Shown here piece by piece: positions 36,801 through 48,944 of a stretch of DNA of 64,000 nt. How positions within the stretch are numbered: position 1 is the stretch's first letter; each line of letters opens with the position of its first letter. The notes below the pieces were generated by a model. That model had not been told where the DNA came from. It was given only the letters and a program-made list of their open reading frames with translations, and did no database searches. Made by a program: the position numbers and the translations under genes. This DNA is from Tamarix chinensis. Taxonomy: Eukaryota > Streptophyta > Magnoliopsida > Caryophyllales > Tamaricaceae. The stretch spans positions 42,721,415 through 42,785,414 of the forward strand of contig CM060175.1 in NCBI GenBank assembly GCA_030549775.1. The letters run 5' to 3'.

Positions 36801-37129
36801 ATCCCCACCATGGTACCTCATCATGAAATTGGCCATATCTATCAATATTTAACAAAAAATTAATGAAAAATAATAAAAATAATTTGATAATAGTCATAGA
36901 AGGCTAAATTCTAATATAACCAAGATAATATTCATCAAATATATCCTCTTATACATAACATGAAAAATAATATTTTATGTGTCCATAAATTAATCATCAC
37001 TACAAGTATTATCATTACTACGTGCTTCTTCACTATCTAAGTTTGAACCATCCTCATTCATATCAACAATATTATCTATCATACTAGATATGGACTCATT
37101 GTTAAGAGTAGCATTGGTTTGGACTTAAT

Positions 37130-40100
37130 CACTTCTGACATTATGATGCCGAAAAGTTAAGTTATCAAGGTTATCTACTTCAACTGCCAAATCAATAGTA
37201 GATGAGTCAACCCCAACAACATCAATCTTCTCATATTTTTTTAGATCCCATATGAAATTATGGTTGAATTTCCAAACAAACTTGCCATTGAGGACCATTT
37301 GGTAGGTCATAAACATACCAAACTTGCTTTACTTAAGATCCTAATATATAACGATCCTCCTTATACTACTTGTACCTCTTACAAATACTTGTAATATTGT
37401 TCTTTTGTATTATTATTTTCTTCTTTGCATTAGTGTTGAAACATTTGTACTTGAACAAAAAAATAAAATAATCGTGCAAATAAGATAGATTGATGACCTG
37501 TTGTCTCTGTCCATAATAACATTCATCGTTGACTCTAAGAGTAGACACACTATTATTTTTTTGTTATTTATTTTTTTCTCTTTCATGACTTAACAATCTA
37601 ATGTCATTTATAATACAACAAGTATAAGTTATGACCACTCTCGATTGACATAAATTGTACACTTGTAACATATATAGTTAATAAAAATAATTATTAATTT
37701 CATTTCACTTAAAATTAATTAGGAATAAATATTGACAATTGAATGAAGATTTCAATTAATTTAGAATAAAACCATTGGGGAAACTCTTTCTTTTGAATGT
37801 CACCCAAATTACCACCACATCCACGTATCTTGTTCGTGTGCTCACTACAACATTAAAGAAAAAAAATTCATTTCCTACACATAGATAATTATCAGAATCA
37901 TTATTATTGATTATTGATGTATACTTACTTTAAAAATTTATGTATCTCTGGATAATTGTTGAGAAAATACAAAATTATCTAATTCAACTTATTCTCAAAG
38001 ATACAAACAATCGATGACTTACCAAAGCCACAACCTTGAGACTAAAAGACCAAAAGTTTCCAACTTATCCAAGCATCATCCTCATTTCTGTTAGGTCTAT
38101 TGAATCATGTCTTAGCCGCTTTAATATACATAGAACAAAAGGTAACGACTTCATCTACGACATAACCTTAAAAAATAAAACACTTTGTATGAGCTCAATT
38201 TTTTATTTACTCCTTCAATTCTTTAAATTTTCTTTCAATAGGATACATCCATCTTCAATGAATAGACCCACCTAGTCATGCTTCTTTAGGTAATTACATT
38301 ATAAGATGAACCATAATAGTAAAACATTAAGGGAAATATGTGTTCTAACTTGCAAAGAACAATAACCACTTCCCTTTCAGCCTTCTCCAAATCGGACAAC
38401 CAAAGTGTCCTTCAAACATCAAGGTGAAGAAGTTACTTAACTCAATAATGGTATCGGAAATCTATTTTCGCAGGAATGGTCATACACCAACTAGTAATAA
38501 CCGTTATATTATGACATGATGATTGTGTGATTTTAGAGTAGTTAGTTTACCATCATTGTCAATTAATATTCTTCCTCAAATTTGCTACAAAGCCATATGG
38601 AAACTTTACCCTCTTTAAGAACCCCAAAAAAATTCATCCTATCACTAGGTGAAAAAGTATACTCAGTAGCAAGTTTCATCAACTTATTAACCTCATAGTA
38701 TAGATGTAGTTCCAATTTAATGTTCAAATCCATCAAATCGTACCTTGCATTTTCATTATCTTTTGGTTTATCATTATTACCAAGGATCCTATTGAGTAAA
38801 TTTTTTGAAACATTTTTTTCAACATGCATCACATCTAAGTTGTGTTTAAGGGTAATTGATGACTAATACGGGACCTAAAAAATATACTCTTCTTCCTCCA
38901 ATTCAACTCATGAATGCCTATCTTCCTCTTTAAATGTAGTGTGTCTTCATGCTTATCCGATGGAAAATCTCTAATGTGACTCAAATGCATCAAATAGCTA
39001 TTTACAAACAATCTTCAAGGTGTATTTCTCTTCCCAACTTTACCATCAAATTATTTATTCTTCTACCATGGATGGTCAGTCGTAAGAAATCATCAATGTC
39101 CAATGTACCCCATCCTAGACCTCAACCTCATGGAAGGATTGTCTTCATTATAATTAGGGAATGCATTATACCGTTGTCCTAACCACCTAAAGAGAATTAA
39201 ATGAGTAGGAAAGTTATTAATAGTCCATGAAAGGGAAACACAACTCATTTAGCTCATCGATAAGAGGCCTGTGGAACACATCAATACCCATATTATGAGA
39301 CAACGATTCAAAAATCAATAAAGATAACATAGAGAACAATTTTTTCATGCATCACTATGGGGTTAAGTTATATGTCGTCAAAATTACTAGCCACATACTA
39401 TAGTTTCCGCTTATACCAAAGGTATTGAACCCACCTGATGCCAACCCTAATCTAATATTGTGAGTCAACTAAAAAATTCAGATTATTTACATCAAAATCT
39501 TTCCATGCTTGGCCATCAACTGCATGTTGTAAGATCCCTGATTCTCTAGAACACTCATTCAAGTGTTATCTCATATCTTGAGTAGTGTGTCTATAAGTGT
39601 GCAATCATTTCATTATTTGTGTTAAGGAAAATACCACAACACCTTGTTTGGTACTTTCTTTCCCTCTGGGGCCTCATTTACCCATCAAGAAGTACCACAT
39701 AATAGACGATTAGTTCTATCAGTATTCTGTTTTCAGTATAAAGCACAATCATACTTGCATGCATGTATCATCGTATAACCCAATCCTACTTTGTCCATCA
39801 TCTTTTTAGCATCATAATTTGATCCTAGAAGCTTAGAAGCTTATTACCATCTATAAATGCTTCTTTTAAAAATTTCAAAAGACTTTTTGCTCCATTTATT
39901 AAACACCTTGTGATGTATCAACTTTACTAAAAAATTTAAGGAAGAATTTTTTTTACATATTGGATATAATCCTGTCTCCCTCTCTTGAAATAACGCCTTG
40001 AAATATAGGTCTTTATTATCCTCAAAGTCATAACCTATTACCTCATTAGCATTCAAGTAATCACCAATAGCTCGACTCTTTCATAATCCTTAATATGTAG

Positions 40101-40370
40101 ATCACCACCTAATAAATCACCGAATACATATGCCATCTCATCTCATATCTCTTCCTCAACACATTCTCTTTCAAGTGCATCATGAAATTCCCATGTATCA
40201 TAATCATCTATGAACCTAAACCAAACAATGTTGGATTCAACCTTATATATTGTATCCCATTCAAAATTAACATATCTTCTACAATAACAACACATCAATC
40301 CATCCGATCGTAAGTTATCTTTTGCCAATTCTATAAATATTTTAAGACCATCCCAAACTCGTCTGATTTT
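37130..40370 (-). pseudogene. TNP2-like CACTA transposase, broken
   Basis: Domains in order on the minus strand: transposase-associated N-terminus (40370-40143: SDGLMCCYCRRYVNFEWD, WFRFIDDYDTWEFH). Then a Transposase_21 core (40056-39380: ALFQERETGLYPICKKNSS, MIHACKYDCALY, CGTS, KVPNKVLWYFPLT, GILQHAVDGQAWKDFD). Then the DUF4218 region (38832-38180: MMHVEKNVSKNLLNRILGN, LSNFFTLMFEG, MVHLIM, RWMYPIER). Then DUF4216 (37560-37260: ECYYGQRQQVINLSYL, FKYKCFN, VKQVWYVYD). Order and motifs match plant TNP2 proteins, which cut at the CACTA ends. Stops and frameshifts make this copy inactive. Confidence 0.85.
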
Positions 40371-43300
40371 TAGTTACACAACCTTTTACAACTTATATAA
40401 ATTGGCATTGTATATCTATGAAAACAATTAAAAGATGTGTCAATTTTACATAATTATTTCATTGGCTTAGTGACCAAGAAGTGTGACTATTGTAAAAGTT
40501 TTATGAATTTATTTAAGGCCAATAATATTTTATTATTTTATACATTAACAAGATAAAACATATATTTACAATACTATATAATTATTATGAACCATAATAC
40601 ATAAAATTAGATTCATACATATTGAAATAGAGCTACTACAACCAAAAATGCCTCACTAAAATCAAACCAGTTCCATCTTTGATGAGATCAATCACCTACT
40701 AAGTCCATACTTCTTGTACTAGCATTTGTTCTCTCACATCTTTAATAGACTCATAACCATAATTTGGGTAATCAGGATATATACTCATTGGTATGCCAAG
40801 ACCTCCACTGGTTATCAATCATTATCAACTCTCTTGTAATGTGATTATAATCTCTCATAAAATGTATACCATCAATAAACCTAGGGTGTAGAAAATTACT
40901 ATGGCCACAATCATCTATGTATCTAACCTTTGCTCATAAATAGGGTTGAATCTGAGGCAAGGTACACAAAATATAATACAACCTCAAATTATATGATCTT
41001 GCATAAAAACTACTCTATAACATGTGACCTAGCTTATCACGTATCCATCTCACATGGTACCTAATATTTGTGTCGAGAGATATAAAAATGAAGGCTAGAA
41101 AACTTGTATTAGGTAAGTGAGACATCTTATCACCTACAAAAGGGGAAAATATCTAACGAATTAGGGTAATATCTAATTATGGAAACATAAATAAGAAACC
41201 TAATAATCAAAAGTCTTTACATAAGTGTGTATTCCTCAATATCATTTTTCAATATCAAGTTCTAACGTTTTCATTTTATTCAAAATTTTTATGTTATTTC
41301 TAGGGTTTTAATTAGTATTATGAGTATTAAGGAATAGTGTGGATAGTTGAACTAAAATAAACGTTGCCGTGATTCATATTTTAGCATGTTTCCTTGTATT
41401 CTTTTTCCTATACATGCTCCAATTATCCTATGCTATATGTTATCTAATTTTATTAGATTTAGTTTACACATTAATCTCATCATAATGATTATATTCTTCT
41501 TTCCCTTTTTCAAACATATGTGTACAAAGGTCATGGATGACATTGTGAATTTTTAGGTTTTTCTAAGGCTTAGGCATATAATATGAACATTTGGTTCACT
41601 TTGTTTGTGTCTATTTTGATATCAAGATATGGATTTTTTTTATACCAAAATTCTACATATCTCTTTTTGTCAATACATTATGTTACATATATATCTCTCT
41701 ATTTATTCCTTTTATTTTCTCATATTCTTCCACTAATTTTGTTAATATCATATTGATAAGAGATTAGGTTAAAGCTATACCTAATCTTAGGGGTAAAATT
41801 ACGTATTAGCCTTGCATGAGACATAATTTAGGTATTATCTTGACCTCTTTTATGTCATATATTGCGATAATGCCCATGAATTCAACTTTAGCTTTGCTTC
41901 AAGTTTTAATTTTTGGGATGTTATATGAGAGGGCCGTGGTCGAAGAAAGGGGAGGCAAAATTAAAAGACTTGAGTTTTAGATAATGTTTTTTTTATTGTA
42001 ACCATTATTATAAGCCTATATTTAGATAATGGTTTTAAAAGAAAAATATTATTTAAAACTAAGTACAATAATTATGCATCCACTATGATAAAGAGTAGGT
42101 ATTTTATAATAGTTTTTAGAAGGAAAAAAAACTATTATCTAAACATATTCCCTAATCTTGCGCTCAAATTTATAACCTTTTAGAATTGGTTTTTTTAATA
42201 ATAGTCATCTATTAGGCATCATTAAAAATCATTTCTAGAGTTGTGTGACTCTTACTTCATTATGAATCATTTAAATTATAAAATCTCAATACAATTTTTA
42301 CTTTTCATCCTAATATATAAAACTAATTTGATAATTTATATTGCTTGTAAGTTAAGATAACTTATTTAGTGACTATATGAGAGCTTATGAGTGTGATTTA
42401 AATATTCTTTTAACTTCAAATAAAATACTTTATAATAAAAAATATAAATGATTCATAAATTTATAGTTTTAATAGGATCTAACAACCGTAAAACATAATT
42501 TAACAATTTGATTCTATCATCCTTATTAATCTTAGATGGAATTTTGATTCTAATAATTTTGTTTAAGATGATGGATACACGTTTAGAAGAAAACTTCCCA
42601 AAGTAGAAGAAATCATTATTATTCTCAAAAATTTATGATGGAGTGGCTAGATAATTGATAATGAGGATATAGTGGATCAATAAGTAGTGGTGTGCACCAA
42701 TTATAGGGTGATGAAATTAAGAATTATGATAAATTTTTAATTACCACCACACATATATCAAATTTCAATTATATATATATATATATATATATATATCAAT
42801 CACATATCACAATAAATATGTCAACATATAATTACTAACTCCAACATCCATATAATATTTAACAATAATCACATATCACAGTAAACAAATTTAACAATAA
42901 TCACATATTTAATAATAATATATATATAATATAAAAATTAAAAGAAATCATACAATAGTAGAGGTGGAGGAGGCATTAATATCTCAAGAGGAGGTAGCCA
43001 GCTCTAACAATAACCACGCACAACCACTCCGACAATATAAAAATAAATCAACAATTTAGAAAAACAATTATTAGCTTTAATCAATTAATAATTAAAAAAA
43101 TTAAATAAAAATAAAGAGTAAAAAATAAACATTCAACCGTGATTAGAAGAGGAGAAGGCGATGCAAGGTGGCGCTAGGTAGCAGTGATGGTGACTGCCAT
43201 ATAAATTAATAGTAAAAACTAACAATAACACATAAGATTTTGACAAAAAAATTAATAAAAAAACATGTATTACTTTCCACCAATGGTTAGAGAGACGTAA

Positions 43301-43895
43301 GAACTCTATGAACTTCGATAAACCAAATGAGGAAGACAAATACGAAAGATAACGGGGGTAGTTTTTTTGTTTATATAACTCACCTCTACTGCAGCAACAC
43401 ACCCCTCTACTATGATGATGGGGTTCCTACAGTAGATCCCCTTTTAAATGAAAGACTATATTTTGGTTTCCTATACTATAGCGATACTATACTCTATGAA
43501 GTCGACTAGTCTCTATAATATACCATGACTAAAGTTTTTCCCATAACAATTTTCAAGAGGAGGGAAATTTCTTACCTGCCCTACAACGTCAACTCCCTAT
43601 AGCAACGATCCATTACTATTACATACTCTTTTTTTTGTTATTGATGATAGGAAAGGTGGGATAGAAATTATTAAAAGATACTATAATGACTTATCGTCAC
43701 TGTAGATTTTTTCATAAAAATTAGTTTCAAATATTAATTTTTAAAAATAAATTCAACAGCAAGTTTCTACAATAATCATACAACAATGATCCCTGTCATC
43801 ATTGTAGCCTCATTTTTCCTACTCATCAAATCATCCATTCACCGATGAATTTTCTTTGTTGTAAACATGTCTATTGTGAAAACATAGGTCATCGT
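40371..43895. other. Right non-coding part of CACTA (5' side of TNP2)
   Basis: No recognised domains. It holds an AT microsatellite (42769-42796), a short inverted-repeat structure (42021-42143), AT-rich tracts with repeated AACAATAATCACATAT (about 42850-42910), and AACGATCC / TAGCAACGATCC words near 43590-43790 that resemble the left subterminal repeats. It probably contains the promoter and the right subterminal region. Confidence 0.5.
42769..42796. repeat. AT dinucleotide microsatellite
   Basis: Fourteen uninterrupted AT units inside the CACTA element. Confidence 0.9.
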
Positions 43896-43921
43896 AATAG
43901 ACTAATATTTTTGTATTGAAT

Positions 43922-44785
43922 TTTTCTAGGTTGATTATATCCCTTGGAGTAAGATAATTATTAAAGAAAAATTGGTTGATGGCGTAGGTATGTATTAGAT
44001 TGATGACTCGGTTGCTACTTTAGTGCCCTACCTTTTGTATTTGGAATTAATTTCTATTGTTAGTTTGGTTGTTGACTTAGTGCCCTATCTTGATATTTGG
44101 GATTGATGTGATTAGTCATATATAGCTACTCTGTACTTTGAGTTAATGTAATTTGAGTTAATTTACTATGATTTTCTACCGAGCATGAGATTTTGATGTT
44201 GTATACTTTATCATATAACTATTGTACATTGTTATGAAATGTGTTTTGTGTTGGGAATATATTTTTATATTGTTGTATGATTATGTGCAATATGATCATG
44301 CTACCTCCTTTGAAATATTGTACTTTACTTAGTATGAGAAAGTTGAACTAATACTACATTTGTAGATGACTATGTGAAAGACATTGAGTGGTTCAAGGTG
44401 CATAATAGTGGAAGGGATAAGTGGAGCCCTTGGTAAGAGGTTCCATTCTTGGAATTGGTTTGCGAGTATAAGAGTTAGGACAAACTGGTATTATTCCATC
44501 TGGTTCTAGTTTTTTTTGGTAATAAGTTTCCCTATGGACTCTTATGTCCCTTATTATATTTTGATTACCGTTGTTGTATGGAGAATAATATGTGTCTTTT
44601 ATCTCTATATCATATTTTATTTCCAATACATTATTTTAGATATGATTTATTTTGAATCTTAGTACTTGGCACAAGAAAGTTAAGGGAACCATACTTATGC
44701 TAAGTGTAGTAGTAACACCTATTATTTCTATAATTAACACATTCATAAAACAAAATTTTTAAGTAGTAAAAATGGGGGTGTTACA
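43922..44785 (+). repeat. 3' LTR, second part
   Basis: Continues the LTR after the CACTA element: CTAGGTTGATTATATCCC matches the solo LTR's CTAGGTTGATTGTATACC. It carries the stem-loop 44662-44707 and ends AATGGGGGTGTTACA. Confidence 0.82.
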
Positions 44786-46244
44786 CTAATATCATTTGAG
44801 CACTAAAATGGAAAGCAAAAATTTAGTTGATTCCTTTATGAGCTTTGTCTTGGATAGAGGCATATGTTTACATTCTCAAAGTGGGTAATAAAATGATATT
44901 GTGTGATATCCAAATGTGGAATTATAATGCGGTTTTCATCAAGAGTTGGTATTTTTTAGTTATTATGTAGATAATGTTATCATGTATAGTATAATTGTAT
45001 GCTATTAATATCACACATACCATGTGTTTATTATGTTTAATGATTATATGATCACTTGTATTGTGTTACATGAATTATCATGTCTTATATGTTACATGTT
45101 ATCTCTTTAGGGAAGGTTATACTAGTTAGTATATTGATGTACTGATATTATACTATTGTAAGTGATATATTGCAAGTTTGAAGTAAGGGTGAAATAGAGT
45201 TAATCATGGTCAACATTAGAATGATAAAAAATTCAACTTAAAAATGGTAAAATACAAACCCAATAATGTCAAAAATGGGGAAAGATAAGCACAATAATGA
45301 TAAAATACTAGTATGGTAAACATTAATTCAACAATGGTGAAACATTAGCATATAAATGGTGATACATAAATACATCAATAATGAAATATAAATAGATCAT
45401 TGTAAAAAAAAGTATATTAATAATGAAATATAACTACAATAATGGTAAAATACAAGCATAATGATTTATCTAAGTTTGACTAAATGTTTATTTATAATGA
45501 AAAAAATATTTTAGAAGTATTATGATATAATTTTTTTTTATTTTTAAGTATCTAAATTAAAAATAATCTATTTAAAAAAGTTTAAACACATAAAAAGTTT
45601 GATGCCTTGTATTTGCTCTTTCAATAACTGTCACCCTATTCTCAAGGTGAGTAGAAGACATCGTTAAATTCAAAAAACCAAAACAATTTTCCATTACCTT
45701 CTAGATTATAGTTAGAGAGGTATAGGAAAGGAATGTGTGAGGAAGATGGAGGGAGAGCAATTGCAACAAAAGGAAATGGTCTTGCACTAAATATGTGAAA
45801 AAAAAGGAGGTGAGTTTAGTATTACTCATCTTATGAGACAATTTTTCCTTTGAGCTAGAATAGATTTTTAATAGATTTAGTATATTGGGTCATATTTGGA
45901 TCATACATGAGAAATTATTCTTTTGTAAATATTTAAATAAAAAAATAAAATTAATATTATTACCAAATAAAACTAAGTAGTATATAGATGTATAATATTT
46001 TTTATGCCATTTTCTCCCATCTCATTTTCCTAATCTCCTCCCCCTTGTTATGGTTATAAAATATGCTTGTTTGTTAGAGTAAAATGCACACGAATCAAAT
46101 TCAAATGTGGTGGAGAAGCAAAACAAAAGGAAAAGAAGAAACGGGTAAAACCAAGAAAAAATCCCCTATACGCCTATTTGAAGCCTTTAACACACTTATC
46201 AATCAACAATTGTACCTTAAGAATTAATAAACCATATAAAACAT
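44786..46244. other. Spacer between LTR element and LINE
   Basis: No gene recognised. It contains a degenerate repeat (45200-45465) and ends in the LINE target site copy AAACCATATAAAACAT (46229-46244). Confidence 0.5.
45200..45465. repeat. Degenerate tandem repeat, consensus CAATAATGGTAAAATACAAGC
   Basis: About eight to ten diverged units of 25-35 nt, each with an AATAATG(G)T-AAA-ATA core. Confidence 0.7.
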
Positions 46245-48928
46245 TCTAGACTGATAGAGAGGACTTCATGCAGATGGTTAGAGAATGCTGGGTTACTCAT
46301 ATTCAGGGGAGTTGCACATATCAGGTTATGTCTAAACTAAAGCTTCTTAAGTAGAGAGTCACGCACTACAACAAGATCAATGGTCATGTTTCTGTCAAGC
46401 CCCACCAAGCTTGGGTGGATTGGAAAAAAAGTAAGGGTTGAACAATGCTGGATCCTCTAAACAATGATCTTATTAATGAAGAAAGGGAGGCTAGTATATT
46501 CTGGCACAGAAGAGCTGCAGAAGAGGAACACTTCTTTAGACAGAAATCTCATATCCAACATGTCTAGCTGGGTGACCAAAACACCATATACTTTCATGCC
46601 AATGTCTAATTGAGAAATAATAGAAATAAAATATATAAGTTGGTAAATGACTCAAATCAAGAGCTGACTAGTGACAAGGATATTCAAGAGGAGATTGTCT
46701 TATTTTATAGGAATCTCCTAGGGACTGTTACTACTACCCTACAGGGGATTGATGATGAAGTGATAAATGAAGGTTCTCATCTTTCTCCTGAGGTTGTTGC
46801 TTCCCTCATCACTGATCCTTCAAGGCATGAAATCTAGAAGGTTGTCTTCTCCATGGGGGATTGCAAGGCCCTTGGTCCTGATGGGCTTAATGCATTTTTC
46901 TACAAGAAAACTTGGGATGTCATTGGAGGAGATGTGGTGGCTGTAGTATAAGAATTTTGGAGGACTAGACGCCTGTTGAAAAAGATAAATAACAATGATA
47001 TTACCCTCATCCCTAAGACTCTTGGGGCAAATAAGGTGAAGGACTTCAGATCTATAGCTTGCTATAATATCATCTATAAAATCTTTTCTAAAGTGTTGGC
47101 TAATAGGCTTCAAGTGGTGATGGATACCCTCTTAGATTCTTCCCAGGCTACTTTTATAAAGGGTCTATTGCTCTATGATAATGTTCTTATGGCTGCTGAG
47201 ATTATCAAACATTATTCAAGGAAAAATTTTAGTACGAGACTCTTTCTTTAAGTGGATTTGAAAAAGGCCTATGATTCTGTTGAATGGAGCTTCATCAAGC
47301 AGGTGCTATAAGCTATGCATTTTCCTTGGCCTTTTATTGATATGATTATTCAATGCATTTCTACTGTCAATATTTCTATAAATCTGAATGGTACTCTTAC
47401 CAAACCATTTATGAGTAGAAGAGGGCTAAGATAAGGTGATCCTATATCTCCCTACCTCTTTTTTATATGCATGGAATACCTTCATAGGGACCTAAGACGT
47501 CTGTGGAAGCATCCTAATTTTCATGGGGACCCAGGCTATAAATGGTTAAAGATTATTGATTTGACCTTTGTAGATGATTCACTTCTTTTCTGTAGGGGGG
47601 ATATGGCTTCTGTGACATGGCTAAAAGGTACCCTATCTCATTTCTCCAAATGTTCTAGTCTAACAGCAAATCACAGCAAAAGTTCCCTATTCTATGCTGG
47701 GATTTGTGATAGAATGAAGAAGGATATCATTGACATTATTGGTTGCTCTGAAGGAGCTTTCCCCTTCAAATGTCTAGGGCTTCCCCTGGTCAGAGCTCAT
47801 ATGAACTCTCACCATTATCAGAGTATTATAGATAACCTGCTAGAAAAAATAAGAAACTGGACTTGTAGATACCTCAAGTTTGCAGGAAGAGTTCAATTGA
47901 TCACTTCTGTTCTTCAAGGGATCATCAAGTTCTGGGCTTAACTCTTACCTCTCCCTACTAGTATCCTTTCCTACATTAAGAAAATATGCAGGAGCTTTCT
48001 ATGGTCTGGTTCTGCTAAAGGGCATAAGTCTCCTGTCGCATGGAAGATAGTTTGTCTTCCTAAGGATGAGGGTGGACTTAGGTTGATAGACCTTAAAATC
48101 TGGAACTAGGCAGCCTAGGGAAATGGATTTGGTTCATTATGCACAACAAAGAGAGCCTCTGGATATGATGGGTTCATGGAGTATACATAAAAATAATGAT
48201 ATCTCCACTGTTATCATTTGTCCCTATCACTCCTGGCTGTTTAAAAACATTATGAATATTAGACCAGTTCTGTTGCAACACATTATAACTGGAGAATGTG
48301 GTACTAATACGTACAAGATTCACAAAGCTTATGAGGTATTGAGATACAAGGAGAATAAGAAGTTTTGGGCTTCCCTGGTCTGGAAACATTTTGGTATGCC
48401 TCGCTGCTCTTTTATAACCTGGCTTGCCTGCCAAAAGAGCCTCCAAATCATAGACATATTGAGCAAATGGAGTTCACAGATACCTATTGAATGTGGAATA
48501 TGTGCTAAGTCTACAGTATCAATGAACCACCTAATTTTGCAATGTGAGTTTGCTTCAAAAATTTGGAGGATGATCAGCTCTTGGATGGGTATGGATCTCT
48601 AGTTTTCAAATTGGGATTCCTTGATTCATCACCTATCTCAGATCATAAAAGTGAAGGATGTTAGAGCTGAGAGCATAAAGGTGATAGTTGGAGATGTTAT
48701 CTATAGGATTTGGCATTGCAGAAACTCTACAGTGTTCAAGGGGACTTTATACCACCCAACACACATGGTGAAGGACATTATAAAGCGGTTCTTCATTTAT
48801 GTAATACTAGAAAGGGGTGTATTAATATGCAAAACTAGGATAGTTTCCCCTAAGGTGTATGCTTTAGATACTTTCGATGTATTTTCTCCTCTTTGGTTTT
48901 AATAATATGCATTATTAATGACCACAAA
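46245..48928 (+). mobile_element. L1-type LINE, 5' truncated, with 16-bp target duplication
   Basis: 2684 bp between two copies of AAACCATATAAAACAT (46229-46244 and 48929-48944). The left end lies just upstream of the RT domain, so ORF1 and the endonuclease are missing, as expected from incomplete target-primed reverse transcription. The ORF2 remnant ends at 48902 and is followed within 30 nt by a short A run joined to the right target copy. Confidence 0.88.
46250..48902 (+). pseudogene. LINE ORF2: reverse transcriptase and zinc-binding domain (broken)
   Basis: In order: pre-RT linker (MVRECWVTHIQGS; KLVNDSNQELTSDKDI), fingers (MGDCKALGPDGLNAFFY, about 46852-46905), palm (DITLIPKTLGANKVKDFRSI, 46996-47056). 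Then QATFIKGLLLYDNVLMA, DLKKAYDSVEWSF (about 47256-47292), the catalytic FVDD intact at 47567-47578, and SLFYAG / CLGLPLV. The C-terminal zinc-binding region follows (zf-RVT, 48360-48580: W-ASLVWKHFGMPRCSFITW, CGICAKSTVSMNHLILQC, a CX2CX8HX4C pattern). Several in-frame stops (for example at 47249) and frameshifts show it is inactive. It copies RNA into DNA at the target site in active relatives. Confidence 0.88.
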
Positions 48929-48944
48929 AAACCATATAAAACAT

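Larger units (their letters stand above)
34523..43918 (-). mobile_element. CACTA (En/Spm) DNA transposon
   Basis: 9396 bp, bounded by a 3-bp target duplication AAT (34520-34522 and 43919-43921). The left end is CACTACTACAA. The right end, reverse complemented, begins CAATACAAAAA, one of several changes from CACTA. The following ends align (GTAGTCTTCTATGATGA against TTAGTCTATTACGATGA). Subterminal repeats lie at the left end. Two genes run on the minus strand in the En/Spm order: a TNP2-like transposase (about 40370-37130), then a TNPA-like gene (about 36800-35440). Both are broken. Removal restores the LTR exactly. Confidence 0.9.
30750..44785 (+). mobile_element. Long-LTR element without gag-pol (LARD-like), interrupted by CACTA
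   Basis: A truncated 5' LTR ends at 31018 (GGGGGGTGTAACA). It is followed by PBS TGGTATCAGAGC (31022-31033, exact tRNA-Met complement), 1.29 kb of internal sequence, a purine-rich tract and a 3' LTR starting at 32308. The 3' LTR runs to 34522 and resumes at 43922-44785 after the CACTA element; without the insert it is about 3079 bp. The internal region has none of the gag, protease, RT or integrase blocks visible elsewhere in this window. The LTR is of the same family as the solo LTR at 8896-12126. Confidence 0.75.

Noticed and set aside
34523..43918. CRISPR-like reading of the spaced repeats at 34790-35100 and 45200-45465
   Set aside because: Units are diverged and contiguous, spacers are not distinct, and the DNA is plant nuclear.
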